Part shown: piece after piece, positions 9,208 through 18,283 of the stretch
Layout of the letters: each line of letters begins with the position of its first letter
How positions within the stretch are numbered: the stretch's first letter is position 1
Source of the DNA: Ligilactobacillus pobuzihii E100301 = KCTC 13174
GTDB lineage: Bacteria > Bacillota > Bacilli > Lactobacillales > Lactobacillaceae
DNA length: 64,000 nucleotides
Direction: 5' to 3'
Assembly: GCF_000349725.1 (NCBI RefSeq)
Contig: NZ_KB714697.1
Span: 193,638-257,637, forward strand
The notes under the pieces: model-generated
The model's database searches: none
The model's input: only the letters and a program-made list of their open reading frames with translations
What the model was told of the DNA's origin: nothing
Translations under genes and position numbers: made by a program

Positions 9208-9732
9208 ATGACAACTATTTGTGCTGTGCGACACAATGGACATACAGCAATGGCCGGCGATGGCCAGGTAACAATGGGAGAACAAGTCATTATGAAAGGA
9301 ACAGCCCATAAGATTAGAAAAATCTATGACGGTAAGGTAGCAGTCGGTTTTGCTGGTTCTGTTTCAGATGCACTTAATTTGCAAGATCGCTTTGAAAAGA
9401 AACTGAATCAATACAGTGGTAACTTACAACGTGCCTCTGTAGAATTAGCTCAAGAATGGCGTGGTGACCAACAATTACAAAAGCTTGAAGCTTTATTAGT
9501 TGTGATGGATAAAGATAATTTATTATTAGTTTCTGGTTCTGGTGAAGTGATCGAACCTGATAATGACGTACTTGCGATTGGTTCTGGAGGTAATTATGCT
9601 CTCGCAGCGGCAGTTGCTTTGACTGCGCATGCTCCTGAAATGTCTGCAGAAGAAATTGCTCAAAGTGCATTGCATATTGCGGGCAATATTGACATATTTA
9701 CCAACCAAAATGTAATCACAGAAGTTCTCTAA
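9208..9732 (+). CDS. hslV: HslV (ClpQ) peptidase subunit of the HslVU protease
   Basis: 174 residues. The second residue is Thr (MTTICAVRH), so removal of Met exposes the N-terminal threonine nucleophile. This is the classical HslV arrangement, unlike the N-terminal-serine Bacillus ClpQ. GDGQVTMG, the GFAGSVSDA segment and the late IGSGG match the beta-subunit fold. It assembles as a dodecamer degrading proteins delivered by HslU. The site AGGAGGA lies ahead of the ATG, and the gene is 47 bases after xerC. Confidence 0.95.
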   Translation: MTTICAVRHNGHTAMAGDGQVTMGEQVIMKGTAHKIRKIYDGKVAVGFAGSVSDALNLQDRFEKKLNQYSGNLQRASVELAQEWRGDQQLQKLEALLVVMDKDNLLLVSGSGEVIEPDNDVLAIGSGGNYALAAAVALTAHAPEMSAEEIAQSALHIAGNIDIFTNQNVITEVL

Positions 9733-9747
9733 ACTAGCCTGATAGTC

Positions 9748-9797
9748 GGAAAGGAGCGAAGGCAAAGATTATTTCACTGATCTTTACCGCTTAATTT
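9748..9797 (+). promoter_or_regulatory. Displaced ribosome binding site and hairpin ahead of hslU
   Basis: GGAAAGGAG ends at 9755, 42 bases before the hslU ATG at 9798, and there is no good site closer to it. In between, GG at 9761-9762 and AAAGAT at 9764-9769 can pair with ATCTTT at 9780-9785 and CC at 9787-9788. If folded, this brings the site to within about 14 unpaired bases of the ATG. An in-frame TAA at 9792-9794 rules out a longer protein. Confidence 0.5.
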
Positions 9798-11219
9798 ATG
9801 GATCCAATGGATAAAACACCAAAAGAAATAGTTACAGAACTTGACCGGTATGTGATCGGACAAGACGAAGCGAAAAAATCGATAGCGGTCGCTTTACGTA
9901 ATCGTTATCGTCGGATGCAGTTACCCGAAGAAATGCAAGAAGAAGTTACTCCGAAAAATTTGTTAATGATTGGGCCGACGGGGGTCGGGAAAACTGAGAT
10001 CGCACGTCGCTTAGCTAAAATTGTCAATGCACCTTTCGTAAAGATCGAAGCAACTAAATTCACAGAGGTTGGTTATGTAGGCCGTGATGTTGAATCAATG
10101 GTACGTGATTTAGTTGAATCAGCTTATAAGATGGAAGAAGAAAAACTTTTTAGCCAGGTTAGAAGTGAGGCTGTCGCTAACGCTGATAAACGTCTTGTAA
10201 AATTATTAGTTCCTGCACAAAAAAAACAGAAGCAGCAAAATCAACAGGAAAACTTCATGCAAATGATGCGAGACCTGCAGAATGGTAAAATGCCACAAGG
10301 TCCAGGACAAGAAGAAAACGATGGCGAAGTTAGTGACCAAGTTCGTAATGAACGCTTAAATACCAACGAAAAATTGAAACGTGGTCAATTAGAGAACACT
10401 GAGGTTACCATTAAAATAGATGACCCATCTCAAAATAATAGCAATCCATCTTCAGATATGTTAAATCAAATGGGGATCGACTTAAGTGACGCTTTAGGTT
10501 CGATGATCCCCAAAAGAAAAGTTAAACGAACGATGGCAGTCAAAGATGCACGAGAAGTATTAGTCCAAGAAGAATCAGAAAAATTAGTTAATAGTGCTGA
10601 TTTAGCTGATGCTGCTATCAAACGGGCGGAAAATACGGGGATCATCTTCATTGATGAAATAGATAAGATCACTTCTCAGTCTAAGCAAAATTCTGGGGAA
10701 GTTTCCCGTGAAGGAGTTCAACGTGACATCTTACCGATCGTTGAAGGTTCAGCGATCAAAACGAAATATGGTTTTATTAACACGGATCATATTTTGTTTA
10801 TTGCATCTGGAGCCTTTCAAGACAGCAAACCAAGCGATCTAATTGCTGAATTACAAGGACGTTTTCCGATTCGTGTGGAATTAAATGACTTAAGTGCAGA
10901 AGATTTTGTCAAGATCTTAACTGAGCCAGATAATGCTTTGATCAAACAGTATATTGCTATGATCAACACCGATAATATTTCAGTCACCTTTACGATCGAA
11001 GCAATCCGTAAAATCGCTAATATTGCGTTTACAGTTAACCGTGACACAGATAATATCGGAGCACGACGTTTGCACACTATTTTAGAACGTTTATTACAAG
11101 ATCTCTTGTATGAAGGACCTGATATGCAAATGGGTGAGATCACGATCACTGAAGCTTATGTTGAGCAAAAAATTGGTAAAATTGCCGCTGATAAAGATTT
11201 AGCTCATTATATTTTATAA
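9798..11219 (+). CDS. hslU: HslU (ClpY) ATPase subunit of the HslVU protease
   Basis: 473 residues. The N-domain begins TPKEIVTELDRYVIGQ; Walker A is GPTGVGKTE; Walker B is IIFIDEID; the I-domain between them (about 110-240) is charged and Gln-rich; the C-terminal AAA lid ends in ...LAHYIL, the usual HslV-activating tail. It unfolds substrates for HslV. The start could be ATG 9798 or 9807 (MDKTPKEI); an in-frame stop just upstream excludes anything longer. The ribosome site is oddly distant. No codY follows, unlike the Bacillus order; a sugar epimerase comes next. Confidence 0.94.
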   Translation: MDPMDKTPKEIVTELDRYVIGQDEAKKSIAVALRNRYRRMQLPEEMQEEVTPKNLLMIGPTGVGKTEIARRLAKIVNAPFVKIEATKFTEVGYVGRDVESMVRDLVESAYKMEEEKLFSQVRSEAVANADKRLVKLLVPAQKKQKQQNQQENFMQMMRDLQNGKMPQGPGQEENDGEVSDQVRNERLNTNEKLKRGQLENTEVTIKIDDPSQNNSNPSSDMLNQMGIDLSDALGSMIPKRKVKRTMAVKDAREVLVQEESEKLVNSADLADAAIKRAENTGIIFIDEIDKITSQSKQNSGEVSREGVQRDILPIVEGSAIKTKYGFINTDHILFIASGAFQDSKPSDLIAELQGRFPIRVELNDLSAEDFVKILTEPDNALIKQYIAMINTDNISVTFTIEAIRKIANIAFTVNRDTDNIGARRLHTILERLLQDLLYEGPDMQMGEITITEAYVEQKIGKIAADKDLAHYIL

Positions 11220-11254
11220 ACTAGTAGGTAATTAAGTTAAAGGAGAAGTTAAAA

Positions 11255-12133
11255 ATGGCAGTTATTATTGAAAATGATAAGGTCCGGGCAGTTATCAATG
11301 AACACGGTGCAGAGTTAAGTAGTCTGATCGCTAAGGATACAGGGATCGATTATATGTGGTCTGGTGACTCAAAATATTGGGGACGCCATTCACCAGTGTT
11401 GTTTCCGATCGAAGGTAAACTTAAGGATGATCATTACTTTTACGCAGGCCAAGAATATCATATGACACAACACGGTTTTGCTCGAGACCAAGATTTTGAT
11501 GTCATTGAACAAAAAAACGAGCACGTCGTCTTTGAATTAACTGAAAATTCTGAAACTAAGGCTAAATATCCATTTGACTTTCGTTTACGTTTAACTTACT
11601 CATTACAAGGTCGAAAACTTACATTATCCTATAATGTTTATGATCCTAGTGCTGATCAGGACTTATATTTTGCGATCGGTGCTCATCCAGCATTCAAGAC
11701 ACCTTTGATGCCGTCACAAGCATATACTGATTATCAATTAGAATTTTCGCCTGCCATTAAAAGACCAAGGGTCCCACTTAATCAAAGTTTAACAGATCCT
11801 GAAAATGAAACCTTAGTGGATAATAATCACCTAGAGGTCAGTCGAGATTTATTTAAAGATGATGCTTTAATTTATAATTTACACAAAGAACCGACCAAGA
11901 TAACTCTACAAGATAAAAAACAGCAGCATGGTGTTTTGATCGACACTAAAGATGCTAAGTATGTCGGAATTTGGTCAACGTATCCTAAAGATGGTCAGTT
12001 TGTGTGCATTGAGCCATGGTGGGGCTTAGCAGATAAAAAAGATGCTGATGGTCAGTTAACACATAAATTTGCCATCAACAAATTGGCTCCTCATGAAGAA
12101 TTTAATGCTGGTTTTTCAGTGACAGTATTTTAA
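11255..12133 (+). CDS. Aldose 1-epimerase family protein (LacX/GalM-like)
   Basis: 292 residues. Features of the galactose-mutarotase-like beta-sandwich family are present: RHSPVLFPIEGKLKDD near the N-terminus, HGFARDQDFDV with the candidate catalytic His, AIGAHPAF with a second His, and CIEPWWGLAD near the C-terminus. Family members interconvert alpha and beta anomers of aldoses or hexose-6-phosphates; the substrate here is not determinable. It lies 35 bases downstream of hslU with its own AAAGGAG site and ends at a bidirectional terminator, so it may be read through from the protease operon. Confidence 0.85.
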   Translation: MAVIIENDKVRAVINEHGAELSSLIAKDTGIDYMWSGDSKYWGRHSPVLFPIEGKLKDDHYFYAGQEYHMTQHGFARDQDFDVIEQKNEHVVFELTENSETKAKYPFDFRLRLTYSLQGRKLTLSYNVYDPSADQDLYFAIGAHPAFKTPLMPSQAYTDYQLEFSPAIKRPRVPLNQSLTDPENETLVDNNHLEVSRDLFKDDALIYNLHKEPTKITLQDKKQQHGVLIDTKDAKYVGIWSTYPKDGQFVCIEPWWGLADKKDADGQLTHKFAINKLAPHEEFNAGFSVTVF

Positions 12134-12135
12134 TT

Positions 12136-12187
12136 AAAAAATAAGCTATAGTAACTAATATGAAACAGTTACTGCAGCTTATTTTTT
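12136..12187. terminator. Bidirectional terminator between the epimerase gene and plsY
   Basis: AATAAGCT..AGTAACT and AGTTACT..AGCTTATT form a long stem flanked by A-runs on the left and T-runs on the right, so it can serve both converging genes. Confidence 0.8.
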
Positions 12188-12818
12188 ATTTGTTGTTATT
12201 TTTTTCTCGCTTTTGGCGACGTCGATAGCCTAAACCAAAAGGAACCATATTTTCCTGACCTTGTCGAATACGCGAAACGTTACCCCAATGTCTAATAAAA
12301 ACAAAAATTGTTAGGACAAGTGCAACCGTAGTCAAGATCCAATCTTGGTAAAATAAAGAACTGATCGTGATCAGTGTAAATCCAAGCATACTAGCGACAC
12401 TGACCATACTTGTTAGGTAAATCGTAATTAGAAAAATTGCCCAAGCTAGTAAAAAGAATTGCCAGTTATAAATCAACAAAACTCCCACACTTGTAGCAAC
12501 AGTCTTACCACCCTTAAAGTTTGCGAAAACCGGAAATGCATGCCCAATAATTGCTGCGATTCCGATCAATAACGCATTAGCATCTGAGTGGAATAACAAG
12601 GGCAATAAGGCCGTGGCTGAACCTTTTAACATGTCGATCAACAACACGACCGAACCAGCCGTTTTCCCTAATACACGAAACGTATTAGTCGTACCCATAT
12701 TACCACTACCATATTCACGAATATCTTTTCCAAAAAAAGCCTTACCGATCCAGATACCAGATGGTATAGAACCTAGTAAGTAGCCGATCAGGAGCATCCA
12801 AATAACATTTAGGTCCAC
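12186..12818 (-). CDS. plsY: Glycerol-3-phosphate acyltransferase PlsY
   Basis: 210 residues with about five transmembrane helices. The three PlsY signatures are visible: [11 protein letters not shown] near the N-terminus, the [12 protein letters not shown] loop, and [19 protein letters not shown] in the middle. It transfers the acyl group from acyl-phosphate to glycerol-3-phosphate at the membrane, the first step of phospholipid synthesis. A basic C-terminal tail ([12 protein letters not shown]) follows the last helix. The ATG has GGAGG upstream (CAAAGGAGGC). It is divergent from parE, a pairing common in lactobacilli and staphylococci. Confidence 0.95.
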   Translation of the reverse strand: MDLNVIWMLLIGYLLGSIPSGIWIGKAFFGKDIREYGSGNMGTTNTFRVLGKTAGSVVLLIDMLKGSATALLPLLFHSDANALLIGIAAIIGHAFPVFANFKGGKTVATSVGVLLIYNWQFFLLAWAIFLITIYLTSMVSVASMLGFTLITISSLFYQDWILTTVALVLTIFVFIRHWGNVSRIRQGQENMVPFGLGYRRRQKREKNNNK

Positions 12819-12847
12819 ATTTTTTGCCTCCTTTGTCTTGCCTTTTA

Positions 12848-12876
12848 ATTCTAGCAGTTTATTGTGCTGGGGGCAA
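12848..12876 (-). promoter_or_regulatory. Promoter for plsY
   Basis: On the minus strand TTGCCC (12876-12871) and TAGAAT (12853-12848) are separated by 17 bases, about 30 bases ahead of the plsY start. Confidence 0.6.
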
Positions 12877-13010
12877 TTTAAATTATTGAATAGCTTCTTG
12901 TAAAAAATTAAGTAGTCATATGCAATTCAAAATTTTTCTTAAAAGTCCGTCATTACGGGCTATAGTGGCGTTAGTTACTTTACAGGATAGTATCTAATGG
13001 GTTATGATAA

Positions 13011-13050
13011 TACAAGTTTGTCGATTCAAAGTAAGAATGAATCGACTTGT
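13011..13050 (+). promoter_or_regulatory. Stem-loop in the parE leader
   Basis: GTCGATTC at 13020-13027 and GAATCGAC at 13039-13046 form a perfect 8-bp stem with an 11-base loop. ACAA at 13011-13014 and TTGT at 13047-13050 extend it across a bulge. No T-run follows. It ends about 27 bases before the chosen parE ATG and lies inside the alternative N-terminal extension. Confidence 0.55.
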
Positions 13051-13077
13051 TTAAGCGGGAAGGGATTTGAAATTTCA

Positions 13078-15108
13078 ATGACAAAACCTAATTATAATGA
13101 TGATTCGATCCAAATATTAAAGGGTCTAGAAGCTGTCAGAAAGCGACCGGGGATGTATATTGGATCAACTGATACACATGGTTTACATCATTTAGTTTAT
13201 GAAATAGTTGATAACGCTGTCGATGAAGCACTATCTGGTTATGGTAAAAAAATTGATGTGACGATCCATGCTGATGACTCGATTACGGTATGCGATTATG
13301 GTCGTGGTATGCCTGTTGGTATGCATTCGACGGGGGTCCCAACTGTTGAAGTTATTTTTACAGTCTTACATGCTGGTGGTAAATTTGGTCAAGGCGGTTA
13401 TAAAACCTCCGGTGGTTTACATGGTGTGGGGGCTTCTGTAGTCAATGCTTTGTCGGAAAAGTTAACCGTTAATACTGTTCGTGACAGCATTGAGTATGAA
13501 GAAGATTTTAAAAATGGCGGCCAACCAGTTGGCACATTAAAAAAACTGGGTAAGACTAAACGCCCCAGTGGTACGAAAGTTACCTTTAAGCCAGATTCGA
13601 CTATTTTTTCATCGACACATTATCACTATGATGTATTAGCTGAGAGATTACGTGAATCGGCCTATCTTTTAAAAGGGGTACAAATCACTTTAACCGATGA
13701 GCGTAACGACCACCAAGATATTTTCTTATATGAAGAAGGTATTAAAGAATTCGTCACATACTTAAATGAAGGCAAAGATACGATCGGTAGGGTCATGTAT
13801 TTCGATGGTTCTACGTCTGGAATGGAAGTAGAAGTTGCTGCACAATATAACGATGGATACTCTGAAAACGTCTTGTCTTTCGTCAACAATGTGCGGACTA
13901 AAGATGGTGGAACGCATGAAGCTGGGTTACGTTCAGCGTGGACAAAAGCTTTTAATGATTACGCACGTAGTGTTGGGTTGCTTAAAGAAAAAGACAAAAA
14001 TTTAGAGGGCAGCGATGTACGTGAAGGATTATCAGCAGTGATCTCGGTGCGTGTTCCAGAAGAAATGCTCCAGTTTGAAGGACAAACTAAAGAAAAATTG
14101 GGGACGCCCGAAGCACGTACGATCGTTGATGGCGTCGTTTCTGAACAACTTAATTATTATTTGATGGAAAACGGTGAATTTGCCCAAGACTTGGTTCGAA
14201 AATCCTTGCGTGCGCGAGAAGCACGTGAAGCAGCCCGAAAAGCGCGTGATGAAAGTCGGAATGGTAAGAAACGACGTAAGAAAGATCAGTTACTTTCAGG
14301 TAAACTAACGCCTGCTCAATCAAAAAATGCTAAGAAAAATGAACTGTTCTTAGTCGAAGGGGATTCTGCGGGTGGTTCAGCTAAGCAAGGACGTGATCGT
14401 AAATTTCAGGCGATCTTACCTTTGCGAGGAAAAGTCCTTAATACTGAACGAGCTAAGTTACAAGATATCGTTAAAAACGAAGAGATCAATACAATGATTT
14501 ATACAATCGGCGCAGGGGTCGGGGCGGAATTTAATATCGCAGATGCAAACTACGATAAAATTGTGATCATGACTGATGCCGATACTGATGGTGCACATAT
14601 TCAGATTTTATTACTGACTTTCTTTTATAAGTACATGCGTCCAATGATCGATGCAGGTCGTATTTATATTGCTTTACCACCATTGTACAAATTACAAAAA
14701 AATGTTAAGAAAAAACCAGTTGTGCGCTATGCTTGGACTGATGATGAATTAGCCAAAGTCAGCAAAGAAATGGGCAAAGGTTATTCTTTACAACGCTTTA
14801 AGGGGCTAGGAGAAATGAATGCTGACCAATTATGGGAAACAACCATGAATCCGGAAACTAGAACCTTGGTTCGTGTCAAAATCGATGATGGTGCTTTAGC
14901 TGAAAAACGTGTTACGACGCTGATGGGTGATAAAGTTGAACCACGTAGAAAATGGATCGAAAACAATGTCAAATTCTCATTGGAAGAAGATGGAAGTTTG
15001 TTAGATACAGTCGCGGCTGAAGGTGCCCATGGCGAAGATGTGGACCTAAGTAAAAATGATCAGGCATTCTTTGACGGTAAACTTGCACGATCTAAAAACA
15101 ATAATTAG
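13078..15108 (+). CDS. parE: DNA topoisomerase IV subunit B
   Basis: 676 residues from the ATG at 13078. GHKL ATPase domain: EAVRKRPGMYIGSTD, the EIVDNAVDEAL Asn/Glu motif and GGLHGVGASVVNAL. The TOPRIM domain carries EGDSAGGSAKQGRDR and DADTDGAH. ParE hydrolyses ATP to drive strand passage for decatenating daughter chromosomes. The frame is open up to an ATG at 12997, but that extension (27 residues) is not part of the family and contains a stem-loop. GGGAAGGG lies about 12 bases ahead of 13078, which favours the shorter form. parC follows after 14 bases. Confidence 0.93.
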   Translation: MTKPNYNDDSIQILKGLEAVRKRPGMYIGSTDTHGLHHLVYEIVDNAVDEALSGYGKKIDVTIHADDSITVCDYGRGMPVGMHSTGVPTVEVIFTVLHAGGKFGQGGYKTSGGLHGVGASVVNALSEKLTVNTVRDSIEYEEDFKNGGQPVGTLKKLGKTKRPSGTKVTFKPDSTIFSSTHYHYDVLAERLRESAYLLKGVQITLTDERNDHQDIFLYEEGIKEFVTYLNEGKDTIGRVMYFDGSTSGMEVEVAAQYNDGYSENVLSFVNNVRTKDGGTHEAGLRSAWTKAFNDYARSVGLLKEKDKNLEGSDVREGLSAVISVRVPEEMLQFEGQTKEKLGTPEARTIVDGVVSEQLNYYLMENGEFAQDLVRKSLRAREAREAARKARDESRNGKKRRKKDQLLSGKLTPAQSKNAKKNELFLVEGDSAGGSAKQGRDRKFQAILPLRGKVLNTERAKLQDIVKNEEINTMIYTIGAGVGAEFNIADANYDKIVIMTDADTDGAHIQILLLTFFYKYMRPMIDAGRIYIALPPLYKLQKNVKKKPVVRYAWTDDELAKVSKEMGKGYSLQRFKGLGEMNADQLWETTMNPETRTLVRVKIDDGALAEKRVTTLMGDKVEPRRKWIENNVKFSLEEDGSLLDTVAAEGAHGEDVDLSKNDQAFFDGKLARSKNNN

Positions 15109-15122
15109 CGAGGTGAAAAGTC

Positions 15123-17570
15123 ATGGTGACAACTGAAAATAACAATGTTCAAGAACTTTCACTTGAAGCAGTCATGGGAGAGAGATTTGGACGCTATTCA
15201 AAATATATCATTCAAGAACGTGCGTTGCCAGACATCCGTGATGGTCTAAAACCAGTTCAACGTAGGATTTTATTTGCGATGAACCAGGATGGTAATACTT
15301 TTGATAAAGCATTTAGAAAGTCCGCTAAATCCGTTGGGAATGTTATGGGTAACTTTCATCCACACGGAGATTCATCAATTTATGAAGCGATGGTCCGCCT
15401 AAGTCAAGATTGGAAGTTGCGAGAACCACTGATCGAAATGCATGGTAATAATGGTTCGATGGATGGTGATCCACCTGCAGCAATGCGATATACTGAGGCG
15501 CGTTTATCTGAGATCGCCGGTGACATGCTGCAAGATATTGATAAAAAAACTGTTGAGATGGTATTAAATTTTGACGATACCGAGTATGAACCAACAGTTT
15601 TGCCGGCTCGTTTTCCTAACCTGTTAGTTAATGGAGCCACAGGCATTTCTGCTGGTTATGCGACAGCGATCCCCACACATAACTTAGGTGAAGCAATTGA
15701 AGCGACCCTTTATTTGCTTGATCATCCTAATGCTGCTCTGGACGAATTGATGCAGTTCGTAAAGGGACCAGATTTTCCGACTGGCGGTATTTTACAGGGC
15801 AAAGAAGGTATCAAAAAAGCCTATGAAACTGGACGCGGAAAAACTATTTTACGTTCACGGACTAAAATCGAAGAATTACGTGGTGGTAAACAACAAATCG
15901 TTGTGACTGAGGTCCCATATGAGATCAATAAAGCTCTTTTGGTCAAAAGGATCGACGAGCTGCGTCTCTTGAAAAAGGTTGAAGGTATTGCCGAAGTACG
16001 TGATGAAACTGATCGTGAAGGTTTACGTATAGTGATCGAGTTAAAGAAAAATGCAAATGCTAAAGGGATTTTGAATTATTTGTTTAAAAACACTGATCTG
16101 CAGATCTCTTATAACTTCAATATGGTCGCAATCAATAATAAGCGACCAGAAAATGTCGGTTTAAAGGATATCTTATCCGCATATATTGATCATCAACGCG
16201 ATATTACAATTAAACGGACCAAATTTGACCTTGATAAAGCGCAAGAGCGTGAGCATATCGTTGACGGTTTGATCAAGGCGCTTTCAATTCTTGATCAAGT
16301 TATTAAAACAATTCGTTCATCACAAAATAAACGAGACGCTAAGCAAAATTTAATTACCAAGTACAAATTTAGTGATAAACAGTCGGAAGCAATTGTTTCT
16401 TTGCAGTTATACCGCTTAACGAATACTGACGTTACGGCACTACAAAAAGAAGCTAAAGAACTAGAAAAACAAATTTCAAACTTCCAAAAGATACTTTCTG
16501 ATCCGAAAGAATTGGACAAAGTTATCAAAAAAGAATTAAGGGCAGTTAACAAGAAATATTCAACACCACGATTAACTGAGATCCAAGAAAAGATAGAATC
16601 ATTAACGATCGATACAGAGGTTATTGTTGCATCTGAAGATGTCCAAGTTTTAGTTTCACGCGATGGTTATGTTAAGCGCTCATCCCTTCGATCAGTTAAA
16701 GCATCCGGAGCTGATGAAAATGGATTGAAAGAAGAAGACCATGTTGTCTATTCAGCAACAGTTAATACGTTGGATCATTTATTAATGTTTACCAATAAGG
16801 GTAATATGATTTATCGTCCGGTCCACGATGTGACAGAAGCCCGCTGGAAGGATACAGGAGAACATTTGTCTCAGACCGTTGGTTTAGCAAATAATGAGTA
16901 TGTAATTCGAGCATATTGCTTCAAAGATATTGACCAGGGTGGTAAATTTACTTTTGCTACTAAAGAGGGATTTATCAAACAGACAAAATTGAGCGATCTA
17001 AAACCCGGTCGTTCTTATAAATCCAAAGCCAGCAAGTTCATGAAGCTCAAAACAACTACAGATGAGATTATTCTGATCGATTATCAAAAGCAAAAAGATC
17101 CAAACTTACAAGTATTTTGTGCATCCTATAATGGATATGGATTACGTTACTCCCTAGAAGAAGTTCCAACTAGCGGTGCAAAAGCTGCTGGTGTCAAAAA
17201 CATGAACTTACGAGACGATTTTTTAGCAAGTGTCACATTGGTACATGAGTCCGACGATTTAGCTCTAGTGACACAGCGGGGTTCCTTTAAGCGAATGAAA
17301 GTCGCTGAAGTTTCACAAACTACGCGAGCCAAGCGTGGTGTTTTGATCCTACGTGAATTAAAGAAAAATCCGCATAAAGTTAAATTCACAGCTTTATTAC
17401 ACAGAGACACAAAGTTGTATATAACAACTAACAAAAATCAAATAGTTGAGGTCGATCCCTTTGAACATCCAAGTAATGATCGTTATTCTAACGGTTCATT
17501 TATATTAGATACTGATTCACAGGGTAAGCCAATTTGGTTGCATAGTGAAATCCAAGAAAAGACCGATTGA
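15123..17570 (+). CDS. parC: DNA topoisomerase IV subunit A
   Basis: 815 residues. The breakage-reunion domain has ERALPDIRDGLKPVQRRIL, the quinolone-region HPHGDSSIYEAM (Ser84/Ser85 and Glu88) and the active Tyr123 in AAMRYTEARLS. The C-terminal half forms the DNA-wrapping beta-pinwheel. Assignment to ParC rather than GyrA follows from the adjacent parE. The region normally hit by quinolone-resistance changes carries the unmodified Ser and Glu. GAGGTGAAAAG precedes the ATG. A terminator follows. Confidence 0.94.
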   Translation: MVTTENNNVQELSLEAVMGERFGRYSKYIIQERALPDIRDGLKPVQRRILFAMNQDGNTFDKAFRKSAKSVGNVMGNFHPHGDSSIYEAMVRLSQDWKLREPLIEMHGNNGSMDGDPPAAMRYTEARLSEIAGDMLQDIDKKTVEMVLNFDDTEYEPTVLPARFPNLLVNGATGISAGYATAIPTHNLGEAIEATLYLLDHPNAALDELMQFVKGPDFPTGGILQGKEGIKKAYETGRGKTILRSRTKIEELRGGKQQIVVTEVPYEINKALLVKRIDELRLLKKVEGIAEVRDETDREGLRIVIELKKNANAKGILNYLFKNTDLQISYNFNMVAINNKRPENVGLKDILSAYIDHQRDITIKRTKFDLDKAQEREHIVDGLIKALSILDQVIKTIRSSQNKRDAKQNLITKYKFSDKQSEAIVSLQLYRLTNTDVTALQKEAKELEKQISNFQKILSDPKELDKVIKKELRAVNKKYSTPRLTEIQEKIESLTIDTEVIVASEDVQVLVSRDGYVKRSSLRSVKASGADENGLKEEDHVVYSATVNTLDHLLMFTNKGNMIYRPVHDVTEARWKDTGEHLSQTVGLANNEYVIRAYCFKDIDQGGKFTFATKEGFIKQTKLSDLKPGRSYKSKASKFMKLKTTTDEIILIDYQKQKDPNLQVFCASYNGYGLRYSLEEVPTSGAKAAGVKNMNLRDDFLASVTLVHESDDLALVTQRGSFKRMKVAEVSQTTRAKRGVLILRELKKNPHKVKFTALLHRDTKLYITTNKNQIVEVDPFEHPSNDRYSNGSFILDTDSQGKPIWLHSEIQEKTD

Positions 17571-17579
17571 TAAATTTAA

Positions 17580-17620
17580 CAAAAAAGGTTAGGGAATAAG
17601 TTATTTCCTAGCCTTTTTGT
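17580..17620 (+). terminator. Terminator after parC
   Basis: AAAAGGTTAGGGAATAA and TTATTTCCTAGCCTTTTT form a stem with a short loop followed by T. Confidence 0.85.
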
Positions 17621-17711
17621 ATATTACAATGGCTAATGAATATATTTTTATGTCTTATAGCATGTTAAGATTAGTATACATAATCAAACGATTTGCTAGG
17701 AGACTTTTAAA

Positions 17712-18213
17712 ATGAAGCAACTTTATGTCAAACAAAAAATATTCAGTGCTGCTGAAAAGTTTACCATAACTGACGCTGATGAACGTATTCATTACTACGT
17801 TAAGGGCAGCCTATTTAATGCACCAAAAACATTTGAGATCCAGGATGAAGAGAAAAATTTAGTTGCTAAGATCACCAAAAAAAACGCTGGCTTTTTTACC
17901 TAAATTTGTCGTTGAAACAGATAAGCAAACAGTTGAAATTAAAAAAGATCTCACATTATTTCATCCTCACTACACCTTTAGTCCGCAAAATATAACGGTA
18001 CAAGGTGATATTTTTGCCATGAATTTTTCGCTTTTAAGCAATAAAGAAGAAATAGCGACCATTCATAAAAAATTTCTTTCTTTTGCGGATGCTTATGAAA
18101 TATCTATTCAAGCCGCTGAAAATGAACAGTTAACCTATGAGAATGAAAATTTGGCGGTTGGTTTAGTGATCGCAATCGATTATATGATCACACAGGACCA
18201 CTTTAATGGCTAG
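17712..18213 (+). pseudogene. LURP-one-related (LOR/YxjI-like) protein gene, frameshifted
   Basis: The first 63 codons (17712 onward; MKQLYVKQKIFSAAEKFTI) and the later frame (LAFLPKFVVETDKQ onward to 18213) together make a normal-sized LOR-family protein of about 166 residues: a tubby-like beta-barrel of unknown function. The frames are joined at a run of eight A at 17877-17884; with seven the sequence would read ...ITKKTLAFLPKF. As it stands, translation stops at 17901-17903. GCTAGGAG lies ahead of the ATG. Options are a true pseudogene, transcriptional slippage on the A-run restoring the protein in part of the messages, or a sequence error. Confidence 0.75.
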
Positions 18214-18283
18214 GTGCACAGAGTTTTTTCTTTAATAATTGCTGTTAGTGTACTATTATTTTATGTGACGGGAGGTTTTAAAG

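Noticed and set aside
12997..13077. 27-residue N-terminal extension of ParE
   Set aside because: Not part of the family; the segment contains a stem-loop, and a ribosome site lies ahead of 13078.
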